27,978 nt of DNA, taken from NCBI GenBank assembly GCA_024233625.1, contig JACKPJ010000014.1, positions 1-27,978 on the forward strand. Direction: 5' to 3'. The notes below the pieces were generated by a model. The model ran no database searches. It was not told the origin of the DNA and saw only the letters and a program-made list of their open reading frames with translations. Positions 1 to 8,304 of this stretch are shown one piece after another. The first letter of the stretch is position 1; the number at the start of each line of letters is the position of its first letter. The DNA comes from Deltaproteobacteria bacterium. GTDB taxonomy: Bacteria > UBA10199 > DSSB01. A program made the translations under genes and the position numbers.

Positions 1-2
1 TT

Positions 3-1931
3 CAGACGGTCGTTTTATATCCTTGGTTAGAACTAGCTAATCTTAAAGCAAATATAGCATTTTTGATTGATCCTTTAAGTAGTTTGATGATGTTGATTAT
101 TACGGGAATTGGTTTTCTTATCCATGTTTATTCAACAGGATATATGCACGAAGATCAGAGTTTTGCTCGCTTTTTTACCTACCTCAATCTCTTTTGTTTT
201 GCGATGTTATTGTTAGTAATGGGTGATAATGTATTCATGCTCTTTGTAGGTTGGGAAGGTGTCGGATTATGTTCCTATCTGCTCATTGGCTTTTGGTTTA
301 ATCATAAGCCCAATGCAGTTGCGGGTATGAAAGCCTTTATTGTGAACCGTGTGGGTGATTTTGGTTTTTTAATTGGTGTTTTCTTGCTTTTCTGGCACAT
401 GCAGGCTCTGGGTCATGGGTCAGTGACTTTCCTTAATATTCAAGAGCATGTTCATATTTTAGAGGGTGTGACGGTTGCGGGGGTTCCCGTATTGGTATTG
501 TCTGGCATTATGATGTTTGTCGGTGCAACTGGAAAATCTGCACAGATTCCTCTCTATGTTTGGTTGCCGGATGCGATGGCGGGTCCGACTCCAGTTTCCG
601 CACTGATTCATGCGGCAACAATGGTTACGGCCGGCATCTATATGATTGCCCGGATGAATTTTGTTTATATTTTAGCTCCCGAAGCCTTGGTTGTGGTGGC
701 AACGGTTGGAGCTTTTACAGCTTTGTTTGCGGCAACGATTGGCTTTGCCCAAAACGATATTAAAAAAGTTTTGGCTTATTCGACAGTTTCTCAATTAGGA
801 TATATGTTTTTGGGAATGGGTGCAGCGGCATATGCGGGAGCCTCAGCCTTTTCTGCTGGTATGTTTCATGTTATGACTCATGCGTTTTTTAAAGCATGCT
901 TATTTTTGGGTTCTGGCTCCGTTATTTTAGGAATGCATCACGAGCAAGATATGCGTCGCATGGGAGGTTTGCGTAAGTATATGCCGACGACTTACTGGAC
1001 ATTTCTTTTGGCAACAATTGCAATTGCTGGAATATTTCCTTTTGCCGGTTTTTTTAGTAAGGATGAAATTCTTTGGAAGGTCTTCAGTAACGGTGAGAAA
1101 AATGCCTGGTTCTATGTTCTTTGGGTGATGGGTATCTTAGGTGCGATGGGGACTGCATTTTATATGTTTCGTGCTGTCTCGATGACCTTTTTTGGAAAAT
1201 TAGGTGCGCGAGCACATGAAATTCCTGCTGAAGAAAGTCATGGGCATGATGATCATGGGCACCATGGTCATGGCGATCACGTTCCTCATGAGTCTCCAAA
1301 ATCAATGACCTTTGCGTTGGTGGTCCTGGCATTACTGTCAGTAATAGGTGGATTTTTTGGTATTCCTTATGCTTTAGGATTTTTTGTTAGTGATCATCCA
1401 AACTTGTTTGAAAATTGGTTACATCCTGTATTGTTCCATGGTCATGCTGTAGAAGCAGCTCACCATATTCACGTCATTGAGTATGCATTGATGGCTTTCT
1501 CAGTATGTGTGGCTTTGGTTGCAATTTATGCTGCTTGGGTCATGTATAATAAAAGACAAGAATTGCCTAAAGCCTTTGTAGAAAGATTTCCTCGCCTGCA
1601 TCGTTTAGTGTTAAATAAATATTATGTTGATGAGATTTACCAGGCCGTTATTGTCAATAATCTACTCCGTCTTAACGAAATTTTAGCCATTTTTGATCAA
1701 AAAGTCATTGATGGTTTCGTAAACTTCTGTGGTGCTGCAGTTCGTATGGCATCTAAAGTATTTGCTTTTATCGATCGTGACTTTGTTGACGGTCTTGTTC
1801 GTTTCACTGGATATTCGGTGCGCTTTACCGGATCAAAGTTGCGTCGAGTGCAGACTGGTTTGGTCCAAAATTATTTATATGTTGCCGCAGCGGGTGTTAT
1901 GGTGTTGATGTTGTGGAAACTGTTTGAATAA
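3..1931 (+). CDS. nuoL: NADH-quinone oxidoreductase subunit L, first copy (NuoL1), 5' end missing
   Basis: Distal antiporter-like membrane subunit of complex I, thought to move protons through a channel coupled to quinone reduction. The frame is open to the left edge of the window, so the true start and roughly the first 60-80 residues lie outside; the TTG at 63 is not a start. The core signatures are visible: GWEGVGLCSYLLIGFW with its conserved Glu, then GATGKSAQIPLYVWLPDAM and PTPVSALIHAATMVTAG with the channel Lys and His residues. A His-rich loop (1239-1280) precedes the C-terminal part. The C-terminal lateral helix starts near KYYVDEIY and contains two tandem copies of a 26-residue unit (DNA 1686-1763 and 1764-1841), so it is about 24 residues longer than in the second NuoL of this window. 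A final membrane segment ends the protein. nuoM follows after 103 bp. Family assignment is certain. Confidence 0.97.
   Translation, partial: QTVVLYPWLELANLKANIAFLIDPLSSLMMLIITGIGFLIHVYSTGYMHEDQSFARFFTYLNLFCFAMLLLVMGDNVFMLFVGWEGVGLCSYLLIGFWFNHKPNAVAGMKAFIVNRVGDFGFLIGVFLLFWHMQALGHGSVTFLNIQEHVHILEGVTVAGVPVLVLSGIMMFVGATGKSAQIPLYVWLPDAMAGPTPVSALIHAATMVTAGIYMIARMNFVYILAPEALVVVATVGAFTALFAATIGFAQNDIKKVLAYSTVSQLGYMFLGMGAAAYAGASAFSAGMFHVMTHAFFKACLFLGSGSVILGMHHEQDMRRMGGLRKYMPTTYWTFLLATIAIAGIFPFAGFFSKDEILWKVFSNGEKNAWFYVLWVMGILGAMGTAFYMFRAVSMTFFGKLGARAHEIPAEESHGHDDHGHHGHGDHVPHESPKSMTFALVVLALLSVIGGFFGIPYALGFFVSDHPNLFENWLHPVLFHGHAVEAAHHIHVIEYALMAFSVCVALVAIYAAWVMYNKRQELPKAFVERFPRLHRLVLNKYYVDEIYQAVIVNNLLRLNEILAIFDQKVIDGFVNFCGAAVRMASKVFAFIDRDFVDGLVRFTGYSVRFTGSKLRRVQTGLVQNYLYVAAAGVMVLMLWKLFE
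1686..1841 (+). repeat. 78-bp tandem duplication inside nuoL1 lateral-helix region
   Basis: Two in-frame 26-codon units lie head to tail, at 1686-1763 and 1764-1841. The encoded units share Ala1, Asp4, Asp9-Gly10, Val12, Phe14, Gly16 and Val19-Arg20 (9 of 26 identical, most others hydrophobic for hydrophobic). The DNA has diverged but shared blocks remain, such as GATC and GACGGT/GATGGT. Ordinary NuoL proteins, including the second copy here, have one such unit before the RRxQTG-type segment. The repeat therefore lengthens the amphipathic lateral helix. Confidence 0.85.
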
Positions 1932-1937
1932 GTGTGA

Positions 1938-1975
1938 GAGCTTTAAAAAGCACTCATCTGCTTTGTTGCTTTTAA
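1938..1975 (+). repeat. Spacer element A, similar to the element after nuoN1
   Basis: The nuoL1-nuoM1 spacer contains GAGCTTT-AA-AAAGC-A-CTC, a small AT-rich hairpin with one bulge, followed by CTCATCTGCTTTGTTGCTTTT. The spacer after nuoN1 (5070-5107) has the same order of elements and matches this last 21-mer at 17 positions. Function is unknown. It could be a processing or attenuation element inside the operon, or two descendants of one duplicated spacer. Confidence 0.4.
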
Positions 1976-2034
1976 TGATTTTACAAGTTTAAGTTTTTTA
2001 TAGAGAAAAAAGGATTTCAAAAGGAAACTAAGAT

Positions 2035-3546
2035 ATGGATATGCCAATTTTAAGTATAACAGCATTTGCTCCTTTATTAGGAATGTTGATTATTGGGCTA
2101 ATTCCCAAAGCAAAAGAAAATTTAATTCGATGGACGGCCCTGATTGCAACTTTTCCTTCTCTATTGGGTGCGGTCAAAATCTTTATGGACTTCGATCGCA
2201 GCAGCGCGGCTATTCAGTTTCAGGAAGGTCCGTTTAATTGGATTCCAGCTTTTAATATCCAATATTATTTTGGTTTAGATGGTCTTTCAGTGACCATGGT
2301 TATCTTAACCGCATTAATTAGTACCATTTGTATTCTTGCTAGTTGGAAGGTGACCAAACAGATTAAGGGCTATTTCGCATTATTTCTATTGCTTGAGACA
2401 GGTATGATGGGTACCTTTATGGCCTTGGATTTCTTCCTTTTCTTTGTCTTTTGGGAAATCATGTTGTTGCCCATGTATTTTCTTATCGGTATTTGGGGTG
2501 GAGCACGGCGCGAGTATGCGGCGATTAAGTTCTTTCTTTATACGATGTTTGGTTCTGTTCTCATGATGCTGGTGATGGTTGCATTATACCTCAATATAGG
2601 TACTTTCAATATGGTGGCGATGCAAGATCAGGCTTTGATCATGAGTGAATTTAGCCACTGGGCAAGAACCTTATGTTGGTTGGGTCTATTTGTTGGTTTT
2701 GCGGTAAAAGTACCCGTGTTCCCCTTTCATACCTGGTTGCCAGATGCTCACGTTGAAGCCCCAACTGCGATTTCTGTTATCTTGGCAGGTGTTCTCTTAA
2801 AGATGGGAACTTATGGTATTTTACGTTTTAATTTCCAGATTTTTCCTGATATTACAGTCGAAATGGCGAAGTGGTTAGCTGTTTTAGGTGTTATTAATAT
2901 TGTTTATGGTGCGCTTTGTGCAATGGCGCAAAGAGATTTTAAAAAACTTATCGCATATTCATCTGTCAGTCATATGGGTTTTGTTTTACTGGGGATGGCT
3001 TCCTTTACGAGTGAGGGTTTAAATGGCGCTGTCTTACAAATGTTTAACCATGGAACTATTACCGCCCAATTGTTCTTGATTGTCGGTATATTATATGACC
3101 GCGCCCATCATCGTGAAATTAATGGCTTTGGTGGAATGTCGAGTATTATGCCTCGCTATGCAGTATGGACAACGATAGCTTTCTTTGCTGCAATAGGTCT
3201 TCCAGGTCTTTCCGGTTTTATTAGTGAAGCTTTGATTTTTCTGGGCTCGTTTCAGCAATGGCCGCTTTTAACCACTGTTGCCGTTTCCAGTGTTGTGCTT
3301 AGCGCAGCTTATATGCTTTGGACTTTGCAAAGGGTTTATCTAGGAAAAATTAATGAAAAGTATAAAGACTTTCCCGATATCAGTGCGCGGGAAGCCTTCT
3401 GTTTGTTTCCTTTGGCGCTTATCGTTTTAGTTTTAGGAGTCTATCCAAAGCCAATCTTGAATATGATGATGACTTCTCTTGATAATATTAACCAGGTTTT
3501 AGGTCAGCATGGTGCGCCTCTATTAACCACTTTTCTCAATAAATAA
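2035..3546 (+). CDS. nuoM: NADH-quinone oxidoreductase subunit M, first copy (NuoM1)
   Basis: Antiporter-like proton-channel subunit of complex I, 503 residues, the normal length. The ATG at 2035 has AAGGA nine bases upstream (2021-2025); a second ATG two codons in is also possible. Key channel residues are present: Glu141 in FWEIMLLPMYFLIG, Lys225 in FAVKVPVFPFHTWLPDAH, the Lys in AGVLLKMGTYGILRF, and Glu398 in the GFISEALIF segment. About fourteen hydrophobic helices fill the protein. It sits between nuoL1 and nuoN1, four bases ahead of the next reading frame. It is clearly paralogous to the second nuoM at 15231 but well diverged from it, so the duplication is not recent. All known functional residues being intact argues that it is active. 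Confidence 0.96.
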   Translation: MDMPILSITAFAPLLGMLIIGLIPKAKENLIRWTALIATFPSLLGAVKIFMDFDRSSAAIQFQEGPFNWIPAFNIQYYFGLDGLSVTMVILTALISTICILASWKVTKQIKGYFALFLLLETGMMGTFMALDFFLFFVFWEIMLLPMYFLIGIWGGARREYAAIKFFLYTMFGSVLMMLVMVALYLNIGTFNMVAMQDQALIMSEFSHWARTLCWLGLFVGFAVKVPVFPFHTWLPDAHVEAPTAISVILAGVLLKMGTYGILRFNFQIFPDITVEMAKWLAVLGVINIVYGALCAMAQRDFKKLIAYSSVSHMGFVLLGMASFTSEGLNGAVLQMFNHGTITAQLFLIVGILYDRAHHREINGFGGMSSIMPRYAVWTTIAFFAAIGLPGLSGFISEALIFLGSFQQWPLLTTVAVSSVVLSAAYMLWTLQRVYLGKINEKYKDFPDISAREAFCLFPLALIVLVLGVYPKPILNMMMTSLDNINQVLGQHGAPLLTTFLNK

Positions 3547-3561
3547 TTTTTGAGTTATACT

Positions 3562-5067
3562 ATGCAAGTTTTGGAGAATTCAGCCAGTTTTCAATATTTC
3601 CTTCCTGAGATGATTCTTGGGCTGACTTTGCTCGTTGTCTTGATTTTGGATCTAAACGAGGAGTTAAGTAAAAGTCGTTTGATTGCTCCTTGGACAGCGG
3701 CGGTTGGAATTATACTATATGTTGCCGTTTCTCTTATGATGCGAGTGCAATTGCCTGCAGCGATTACTTTCCATGGTATGATGGCCAACGATTCATTTAC
3801 AGACTTTTTTCGTGTGTTTTCTGGTGCTTCCGCATTATTGGCAGTATTTTTGAGCGTGCAATCCAAAGAACTTCAAGATGTTAAAGTTGAGTACTGGATT
3901 CTTCTTTTGGGTATTACTTTAGGTATGCCAGTATTGGCAGGTGCAAATAACTTGCTTATGATATACCTAGCGATGGAAATGGTGAGTATTCTATCCTATA
4001 TCGTTGTGGGCTATTTGAGGAAATCTCGTCAGTCTTCTGAAGCAGCGCTTAAATATGTGTTGTATGGAGCCACTGCCAGTGGGATTATGATTTACGGCCT
4101 TTCAATTATTTTTGGGGTTGCCGGCAGTTTAGACGTTTTAGAGATTCAAAAGTTTTTGATTAATAATCCGGTGGGAACAGGGCGTATTGCTCTATTTGTA
4201 GGATTACTCATGACCTTGGCGGGTTTTGGTTATAAAATCTCTGCTGTTCCTTTCCATATGTGGGCACCCGATGTTTATCAAGGAGCGCCAACTCCTGTAA
4301 CGGCGTTTCTTTCGGTCGGACCAAAAGCTGCTGGTTTTGCAATATTGCTTCGGTTTACATATACGGCGTTAGCGCAGTTTAATGTTGATACTCAGGTGTT
4401 TACTCCGCTTAAGTACCTTGATATCACAGGTTTGATGGCCGTTTTGGCAGTTTTGACCATGACGGTGGGTAATTTCTTGGCTATTCAGCAAACAAACACA
4501 AAGCGTTTTTTGGCTTATTCTTCGATTGCGCATGCTGGATATATGCTCATTGCTGCAGCAACTTTGAGTACTTTGGCCCTGCAAGGTGTCTTGTTTTATC
4601 TTGTTGCTTATTTCATTATGAATATGGGAGCCTTTGCTGTCACCATTATGGTTATTAACGCGACGGGTTCTGAAGAACTCAGTTCATTTAAAGGTCTCGC
4701 AAAAAGAAGCGGTGGTGGGGCTTTAATTGCCATGTTGATGGCGGTGTTCATGTTTTCTTTGGTAGGTTTGCCGCCGACCTTTGGCTTTGTAGGTAAATTT
4801 TATCTATTCATGTCAGTGATCAAAGCGAAGCTTTATTGGCTAGCAGTGATTGGTGTCATTAACAGTGTGGTCAGTTTATATTATTATCTTCGAGTTGTGA
4901 AATACATGTATTTTGATGAGGCTGAAGATGAAAAGTCTTTAGGTCTAAAAGGTTTTGCTTTTCCAGGTGTTGTTACAAGCTTAGGTTTAGTGACTCTTAT
5001 TTTAGGAATTTACTGGGAACCGATTGCGGTATTCGTACAAGAATCTGCTAATATGATATTGAAATAG
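3562..5067 (+). CDS. nuoN: NADH-quinone oxidoreductase subunit N, first copy (NuoN1)
   Basis: Third antiporter-like membrane subunit of complex I, 501 residues from ATG 3562. A TTG at 3550 would add four residues, but TTGAG at 3550-3554 fits better as a weak ribosome site seven bases before the ATG. Signatures include YLAMEMVSILSYIVVGYL (conserved Glu), FGYKISAVPFHMWAPDVYQ (conserved Lys and the APDVY motif), KRFLAYSSIAHAGYML, and GLPPTFGFVGKFYLF near the C-terminus. It follows nuoM1 almost directly. After it comes a 79-bp spacer with a small hairpin and then nuoA, so the first LMN set probably belongs to the same transcript as the peripheral-arm genes. A second, diverged nuoN lies at 16850. 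Confidence 0.95.
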   Translation: MQVLENSASFQYFLPEMILGLTLLVVLILDLNEELSKSRLIAPWTAAVGIILYVAVSLMMRVQLPAAITFHGMMANDSFTDFFRVFSGASALLAVFLSVQSKELQDVKVEYWILLLGITLGMPVLAGANNLLMIYLAMEMVSILSYIVVGYLRKSRQSSEAALKYVLYGATASGIMIYGLSIIFGVAGSLDVLEIQKFLINNPVGTGRIALFVGLLMTLAGFGYKISAVPFHMWAPDVYQGAPTPVTAFLSVGPKAAGFAILLRFTYTALAQFNVDTQVFTPLKYLDITGLMAVLAVLTMTVGNFLAIQQTNTKRFLAYSSIAHAGYMLIAAATLSTLALQGVLFYLVAYFIMNMGAFAVTIMVINATGSEELSSFKGLAKRSGGGALIAMLMAVFMFSLVGLPPTFGFVGKFYLFMSVIKAKLYWLAVIGVINSVVSLYYYLRVVKYMYFDEAEDEKSLGLKGFAFPGVVTSLGLVTLILGIYWEPIAVFVQESANMILK

Positions 5068-5069
5068 AT

Positions 5070-5107
5070 TAGGCTTTTAAAAAAGGCTCAACTGCTTAGT
5101 TGTTTTC
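5070..5107 (+). repeat. Spacer element B with small hairpin, similar to the element after nuoL1
   Basis: The nuoN1-nuoA spacer has GGCTTTTAAAAAAGGCTC and then CAACT-GCTT-AGTTG, a perfect 5-bp stem followed by TTTT. It resembles the spacer after nuoL1 in sequence and order. The 5-bp stem is weak for a terminator. It may be a leaky attenuator or processing site between the first LMN set and nuoA. Confidence 0.35.
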
Positions 5108-5146
5108 ATAAACTTCTCTTTAAAAGATTTAATCAGAGGAAATCCA

Positions 5147-5524
5147 TTGCTAAGTTTAGAGAATTATACACCATTATTGATGATTTTTGGACTCGGTGTG
5201 ATTTTTTCGGGTCTATTTTTATTCATGGCTTATGCCTTTGGTCCCAAAAAGCCCACTGCTTCTAAGTTGGACGTTTACGAATGTGGAGTTCCTAGTATTG
5301 GAACTGCCCGCGAAAGGTTTTCGGTAAAGTTTTTCTTGGTTGCCATGCTGTTCTTGCTTTTTGATGTCGAAGTGGTTTTTTTATTTCCATGGGCTGTTTT
5401 ATTGAAAAGTTTTAAAGAAGCGGGCATGGGTCCAGCAGTTTTTTGGCCGATGTTTGTCTTTTTAGCGATGTTAGGTTTAGGTCTTATCTATGAATGGAGA
5501 CGCGGTGGTCTTGATTGGGAATGA
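5147..5524 (+). CDS. nuoA: NADH-quinone oxidoreductase subunit A
   Basis: Small membrane subunit of complex I near the quinone site, 125 residues with three hydrophobic helices (about residues 8-30, 60-85 and 95-118). The conserved ASKLDVYECGVPSIG loop between the first two helices carries the Cys found in all NuoA/ND3 proteins (the loop that changes conformation in the active/deactive transition of the mitochondrial enzyme). The RFSVKFFLVAMLFLLFDVE segment, with its conserved acidic residues, follows. The start is TTG 5147, chosen because AGAGGA at 5135-5140 lies six bases upstream and no ATG gives a full-length product. It opens the ABCDEFGH block. Confidence 0.95.
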   Translation: MLSLENYTPLLMIFGLGVIFSGLFLFMAYAFGPKKPTASKLDVYECGVPSIGTARERFSVKFFLVAMLFLLFDVEVVFLFPWAVLLKSFKEAGMGPAVFWPMFVFLAMLGLGLIYEWRRGGLDWE

Positions 5525-5592
5525 TTGAGAAAAATGAAAAAAGTGGTTTTTTTACAATGAGATGATTTTCAAGATAACTTTTTGATAAAAAT

Positions 5593-6135
5593 ATGAAACC
5601 AGTTAGTGAAAACAATATATTAACCACACGTTTAAGCGAATTGATCGCTTGGGGTCGTAAATATAGCCTTTGGCCCATGCCTTTTGGAACGGCTTGTTGC
5701 GCAATTGAATTTATGGGTACGGTTTCGGCAACCTTTGATATTTCACGTTTTGGAGCTGAGTTTGTACGTTTTTCTCCAAGACAATCTGACTTATTGCTAG
5801 TTTTGGGGACGATTAACTATAAGCAAGCTGCAATCTTAAAAAAGATATATGAACAAATGACCGAGCCAAAATATGTGATTGCAGTGGGAGCTTGTGCAAC
5901 TTGTGGCGGTTTTTATGATAATTATGCTGTTTTACAGGGTATTGATGAGATTATCCCAGTGGATGTTTATGTCCCGGGTTGTCCACCGCGTCCCGAACAA
6001 ATTCTGCTTGCAGTCGTCAAGCTACAACAAAAAATTACAGCTGAAGCTCGAGGTGAGCAGGTTCAGGATTTAAAACGGGCAAAACCAGACATCCTCTACT
6101 CCTCAAGGTTAGAGGACATATCTAGTAACTCTTAA
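5593..6135 (+). CDS. nuoB: NADH-quinone oxidoreductase subunit B
   Basis: Peripheral-arm subunit that binds the terminal [4Fe-4S] cluster N2, which hands electrons to quinone. It has 180 residues from ATG 5593. All four N2 ligands are visible: the adjacent Cys35-Cys36 in FGTACCAIEFM, Cys101 in GACATCGG, and Cys130 in VPGCPPRPEQ. The SRFGAEFVRFSPRQSD region near the quinone cavity is also intact. The last 30 or so residues are polar and variable. The preceding 68-bp spacer shows no clear promoter. The gene ends two bases before nuoC. Confidence 0.96.
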   Translation: MKPVSENNILTTRLSELIAWGRKYSLWPMPFGTACCAIEFMGTVSATFDISRFGAEFVRFSPRQSDLLLVLGTINYKQAAILKKIYEQMTEPKYVIAVGACATCGGFYDNYAVLQGIDEIIPVDVYVPGCPPRPEQILLAVVKLQQKITAEARGEQVQDLKRAKPDILYSSRLEDISSNS

Positions 6136-6137
6136 AG

Positions 6138-6611
6138 ATGAATTTAGAACTTTTAAAAGAAAAATTTCCAAATGGAATTTTAGAACTTGGTGTAGATAAA
6201 GGGCAGAACTATGTCAAAGTTAACTTGGCCCAACTGCATGATGTAGTGAAGTTTTGCAAAGAAGAGAACAGTTTTAATTTAAATGTATTAATGGATATTG
6301 TTGCGGTGGATTACCATACTCAAGAAGCTCGCTTCGAACTGATTTATATTATTTACTCGATTCCATTGCGTCATCGCTTGCGACTCAAAGTTCGAGTAAA
6401 AGATGGAGAAAGCGTGCCGACATGTTCTGATATCTATAAAAGTGCAGATTGGGCAGAGCGTGAAATTTTCGATATGTTTGGAATTCAATTCAATAAGCAT
6501 CCTAATTTAAAACGAATTTTAATGTTTGAAGGTTTTGAAGGTCACCCCTTGCGTAAAGACTATCCTACAAAGAGACGGCAAAAAATTCCGGTGATGAAGG
6601 AGGTTCCTTAA
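6138..6611 (+). CDS. nuoC: NADH-quinone oxidoreductase subunit C (30 kDa subunit)
   Basis: Structural subunit of the peripheral arm of complex I that packs against NuoD, 157 residues, without cofactors. The family signature lies in the C-terminal half: SADWAEREIFDMFGIQF, then HPNLKRILMFEGFEGHPLRK and DYP. The N-terminal half is typical of the 30-kDa subunit fold. ATG 6138 follows the nuoB stop after two bases. The last codons carry a strong ribosome site for nuoD. nuoC and nuoD are separate genes here, not fused as in Escherichia coli. Confidence 0.95.
   Translation: MNLELLKEKFPNGILELGVDKGQNYVKVNLAQLHDVVKFCKEENSFNLNVLMDIVAVDYHTQEARFELIYIIYSIPLRHRLRLKVRVKDGESVPTCSDIYKSADWAEREIFDMFGIQFNKHPNLKRILMFEGFEGHPLRKDYPTKRRQKIPVMKEVP
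6597..6603 (+). promoter_or_regulatory. Strong ribosome binding site for nuoD inside the end of nuoC
   Basis: AAGGAGG lies 11 bases before ATG 6615 and within the final nuoC codons. It is one of the best Shine-Dalgarno matches in the complex I cluster and confirms the nuoD start. Confidence 0.7.
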
Positions 6612-6614
6612 CTA

Positions 6615-7808
6615 ATGACTGAGATTAAGGATCATCTTAAAGCAGAAAGAACCTACCTCAATTTAGGCCCGTCGCATCCAGCGATGCATGGAACTTTGCG
6701 CCTATTATGTGAGCTTGATGGCGAAACCATTGTGAAGGCAGAGCCAGAGTTTGGTTATTTACATCGAGGTTTTGAAAAGCACTGTGAAAATAGCACTTAT
6801 ACTCAGTGTATTCCTTATACTGATCGCCTTAATTATGTCAGTGCGATGATGAATAATGTGGGCTTTTGTAAGGCGGTTGAAGATCTTTTAGAAATTCAAA
6901 TTCCCGAGCAGGCTCAGGTTATCCGAGTCATTGTCTGTGAAATCAATCGTATTATTGACCATTTAGTGTGTACGAGTACCAATATCTTGGATATGGGCGC
7001 TTTGACTAATTTTTGGTATTATTTTAATGTTCGAGAAAAGTTTTACAATGTGATTGAAAAGCTTTGTGGAGCGCGATTGACAACGGCTTATACGCGTATT
7101 GGTGGTATTACCAAGCCGCTTTATGATGGTTTTGAAGCTGAAGTGAAAGATTGTATTCGCGACCTGGTCAAAGCTATCGATGACGTTGAAGGATTGATTA
7201 ATCATAATCGTATTTTTCTGAAACGCACAGTGGGGATTGGAAAAATTTCGGCAGAAGAAGCCATTAGTTATGGTTTTACAGGCCCCTGTCTACGGGCTTG
7301 TGGAGTTGATTTTGACTTACGTAAAGACCAGCCTTACTATGACTATGAGCAATATGATTGGCAGGTGGTTGTCGGAGAGAATGGTGATACCTACGATCGT
7401 GTTTTAGTGCGTTTTTATGAAATGCGAGAAAGCTCCAAAATAATCTTGCAGGCAATGAAACGAATTGATCGGCAAGCTCCTGTGATGACATCAGATAGAA
7501 GAGTCGCCTTGCCGCCCAAAAAAGAAGTTTACACCAGTATCGAATCTTTGATGAATCATTTTAAATTGATTTATGAAGGCATTCGGCCTCCTGCAGGAGA
7601 AACTTATAGCGCAACCGAAGCGGCTAATGGTGAGCTTGGCTTTTTTATCGTGAGTGATGGAACTGGAACTCCATATCGTGTGAAGTGTCGACCTCCTTGT
7701 TTTCCTATCTATCAAGCTTATGCTCCCATGTGCGAAGGAGGTTTGATTGGTGATGCGATTGCGATATTGGGGGGGCTTAACATTGTTGCCGGCGAGTTAG
7801 ATAGATGA
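6615..7808 (+). CDS. nuoD: NADH-quinone oxidoreductase subunit D (49 kDa subunit)
   Basis: Quinone-site subunit of complex I, related to the large subunit of [NiFe] hydrogenases, 397 residues (normal length). The N-terminal LGPSHPAMHGTLRL contains the conserved quinone-head-group His, followed by FGYLHRGFEKHCEN. YTDRLNYVSAMMNN carries the conserved Tyr/Asp region and REKFYNVIEKLCGARLTTAYTRIGG follows. The C-terminus has ATEAANGELGFFIVSDG and PYRVKCRPPCF. The final residues, GGLNIVAGELDR, are the usual Asp-Arg tail. ATG 6615 is supported by AAGGAGG. The stop overlaps the nuoE start (ATGA), pointing to translational coupling. Confidence 0.97.
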   Translation: MTEIKDHLKAERTYLNLGPSHPAMHGTLRLLCELDGETIVKAEPEFGYLHRGFEKHCENSTYTQCIPYTDRLNYVSAMMNNVGFCKAVEDLLEIQIPEQAQVIRVIVCEINRIIDHLVCTSTNILDMGALTNFWYYFNVREKFYNVIEKLCGARLTTAYTRIGGITKPLYDGFEAEVKDCIRDLVKAIDDVEGLINHNRIFLKRTVGIGKISAEEAISYGFTGPCLRACGVDFDLRKDQPYYDYEQYDWQVVVGENGDTYDRVLVRFYEMRESSKIILQAMKRIDRQAPVMTSDRRVALPPKKEVYTSIESLMNHFKLIYEGIRPPAGETYSATEAANGELGFFIVSDGTGTPYRVKCRPPCFPIYQAYAPMCEGGLIGDAIAILGGLNIVAGELDR

Positions 7809-8281
7809 GTTTTATATTTACTGAAGAAAATAAAAAAAAATTTGAGGCAATTCTCGAACGCTATCCAGAGAAGCGGGCGGCGATGTTGCCAGCCTTATGG
7901 CTTGTTCAACAGCAAAATGAATGGATTTCTCCAGAGGCAATGGAATATGTGGCGAGTCTACTTGATTTAGCTCCTGCAAGAGTTTATGAGGTGGCCACTT
8001 TTTACACGATGTTTAACTTAAAGCCGATTGGAAAATATCATTTTCAAGTTTGTCGGACGCTTTCCTGTCAGCTTTGTGGAGCAGAGAGTATTACTCATTA
8101 TTTGAAAGAAAAGTTGGGTATTGAAAAACTTGGGCAAACGAGTCAAGACGGTCGTTTTACTCTGAGTGAAGTGGAGTGTTTGGGTTCGTGTGGAACGGCT
8201 CCTATGTTGCAACTCAATGATGATTATCACGAAAATCTTACGCCGCAAAAATTAGATGAATTAATTGCAAGTTTAAAATAA
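7805..8281 (+). CDS. nuoE: NADH-quinone oxidoreductase subunit E (24 kDa subunit)
   Basis: Thioredoxin-fold subunit of the NADH-oxidising module that carries the [2Fe-2S] cluster N1a, 158 residues. The four ligands are Cys83 and Cys88 (VCRTLSCQLCG) and Cys125 and Cys129 (VECLGSCGTAP). An N-terminal helical part with ALWLVQQQNEWISPEAM and VYEVATFYTMFNLKPIGK is typical of the family. It overlaps the nuoD stop by four bases (ATGA). nuoF follows after 23 bases, so D, E and F are probably made in fixed ratio. Confidence 0.96.
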   Translation: MSFIFTEENKKKFEAILERYPEKRAAMLPALWLVQQQNEWISPEAMEYVASLLDLAPARVYEVATFYTMFNLKPIGKYHFQVCRTLSCQLCGAESITHYLKEKLGIEKLGQTSQDGRFTLSEVECLGSCGTAPMLQLNDDYHENLTPQKLDELIASLK

Positions 8282-8304
8282 GAGCGAGTTAAAAAATCAA
8301 AAGT

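Noticed and set aside
63..65. TTG at 63 as the start of nuoL1
   Set aside because: The frame continues upstream without a stop, and the upstream residues read like NuoL, so the gene simply begins outside the window.
1084..1332. Open frame on the - strand inside nuoL1 encoding a His-rich peptide
   Set aside because: It is the complement of the His codons in the nuoL1 loop, lies fully within a strongly conserved gene and has no ribosome site.
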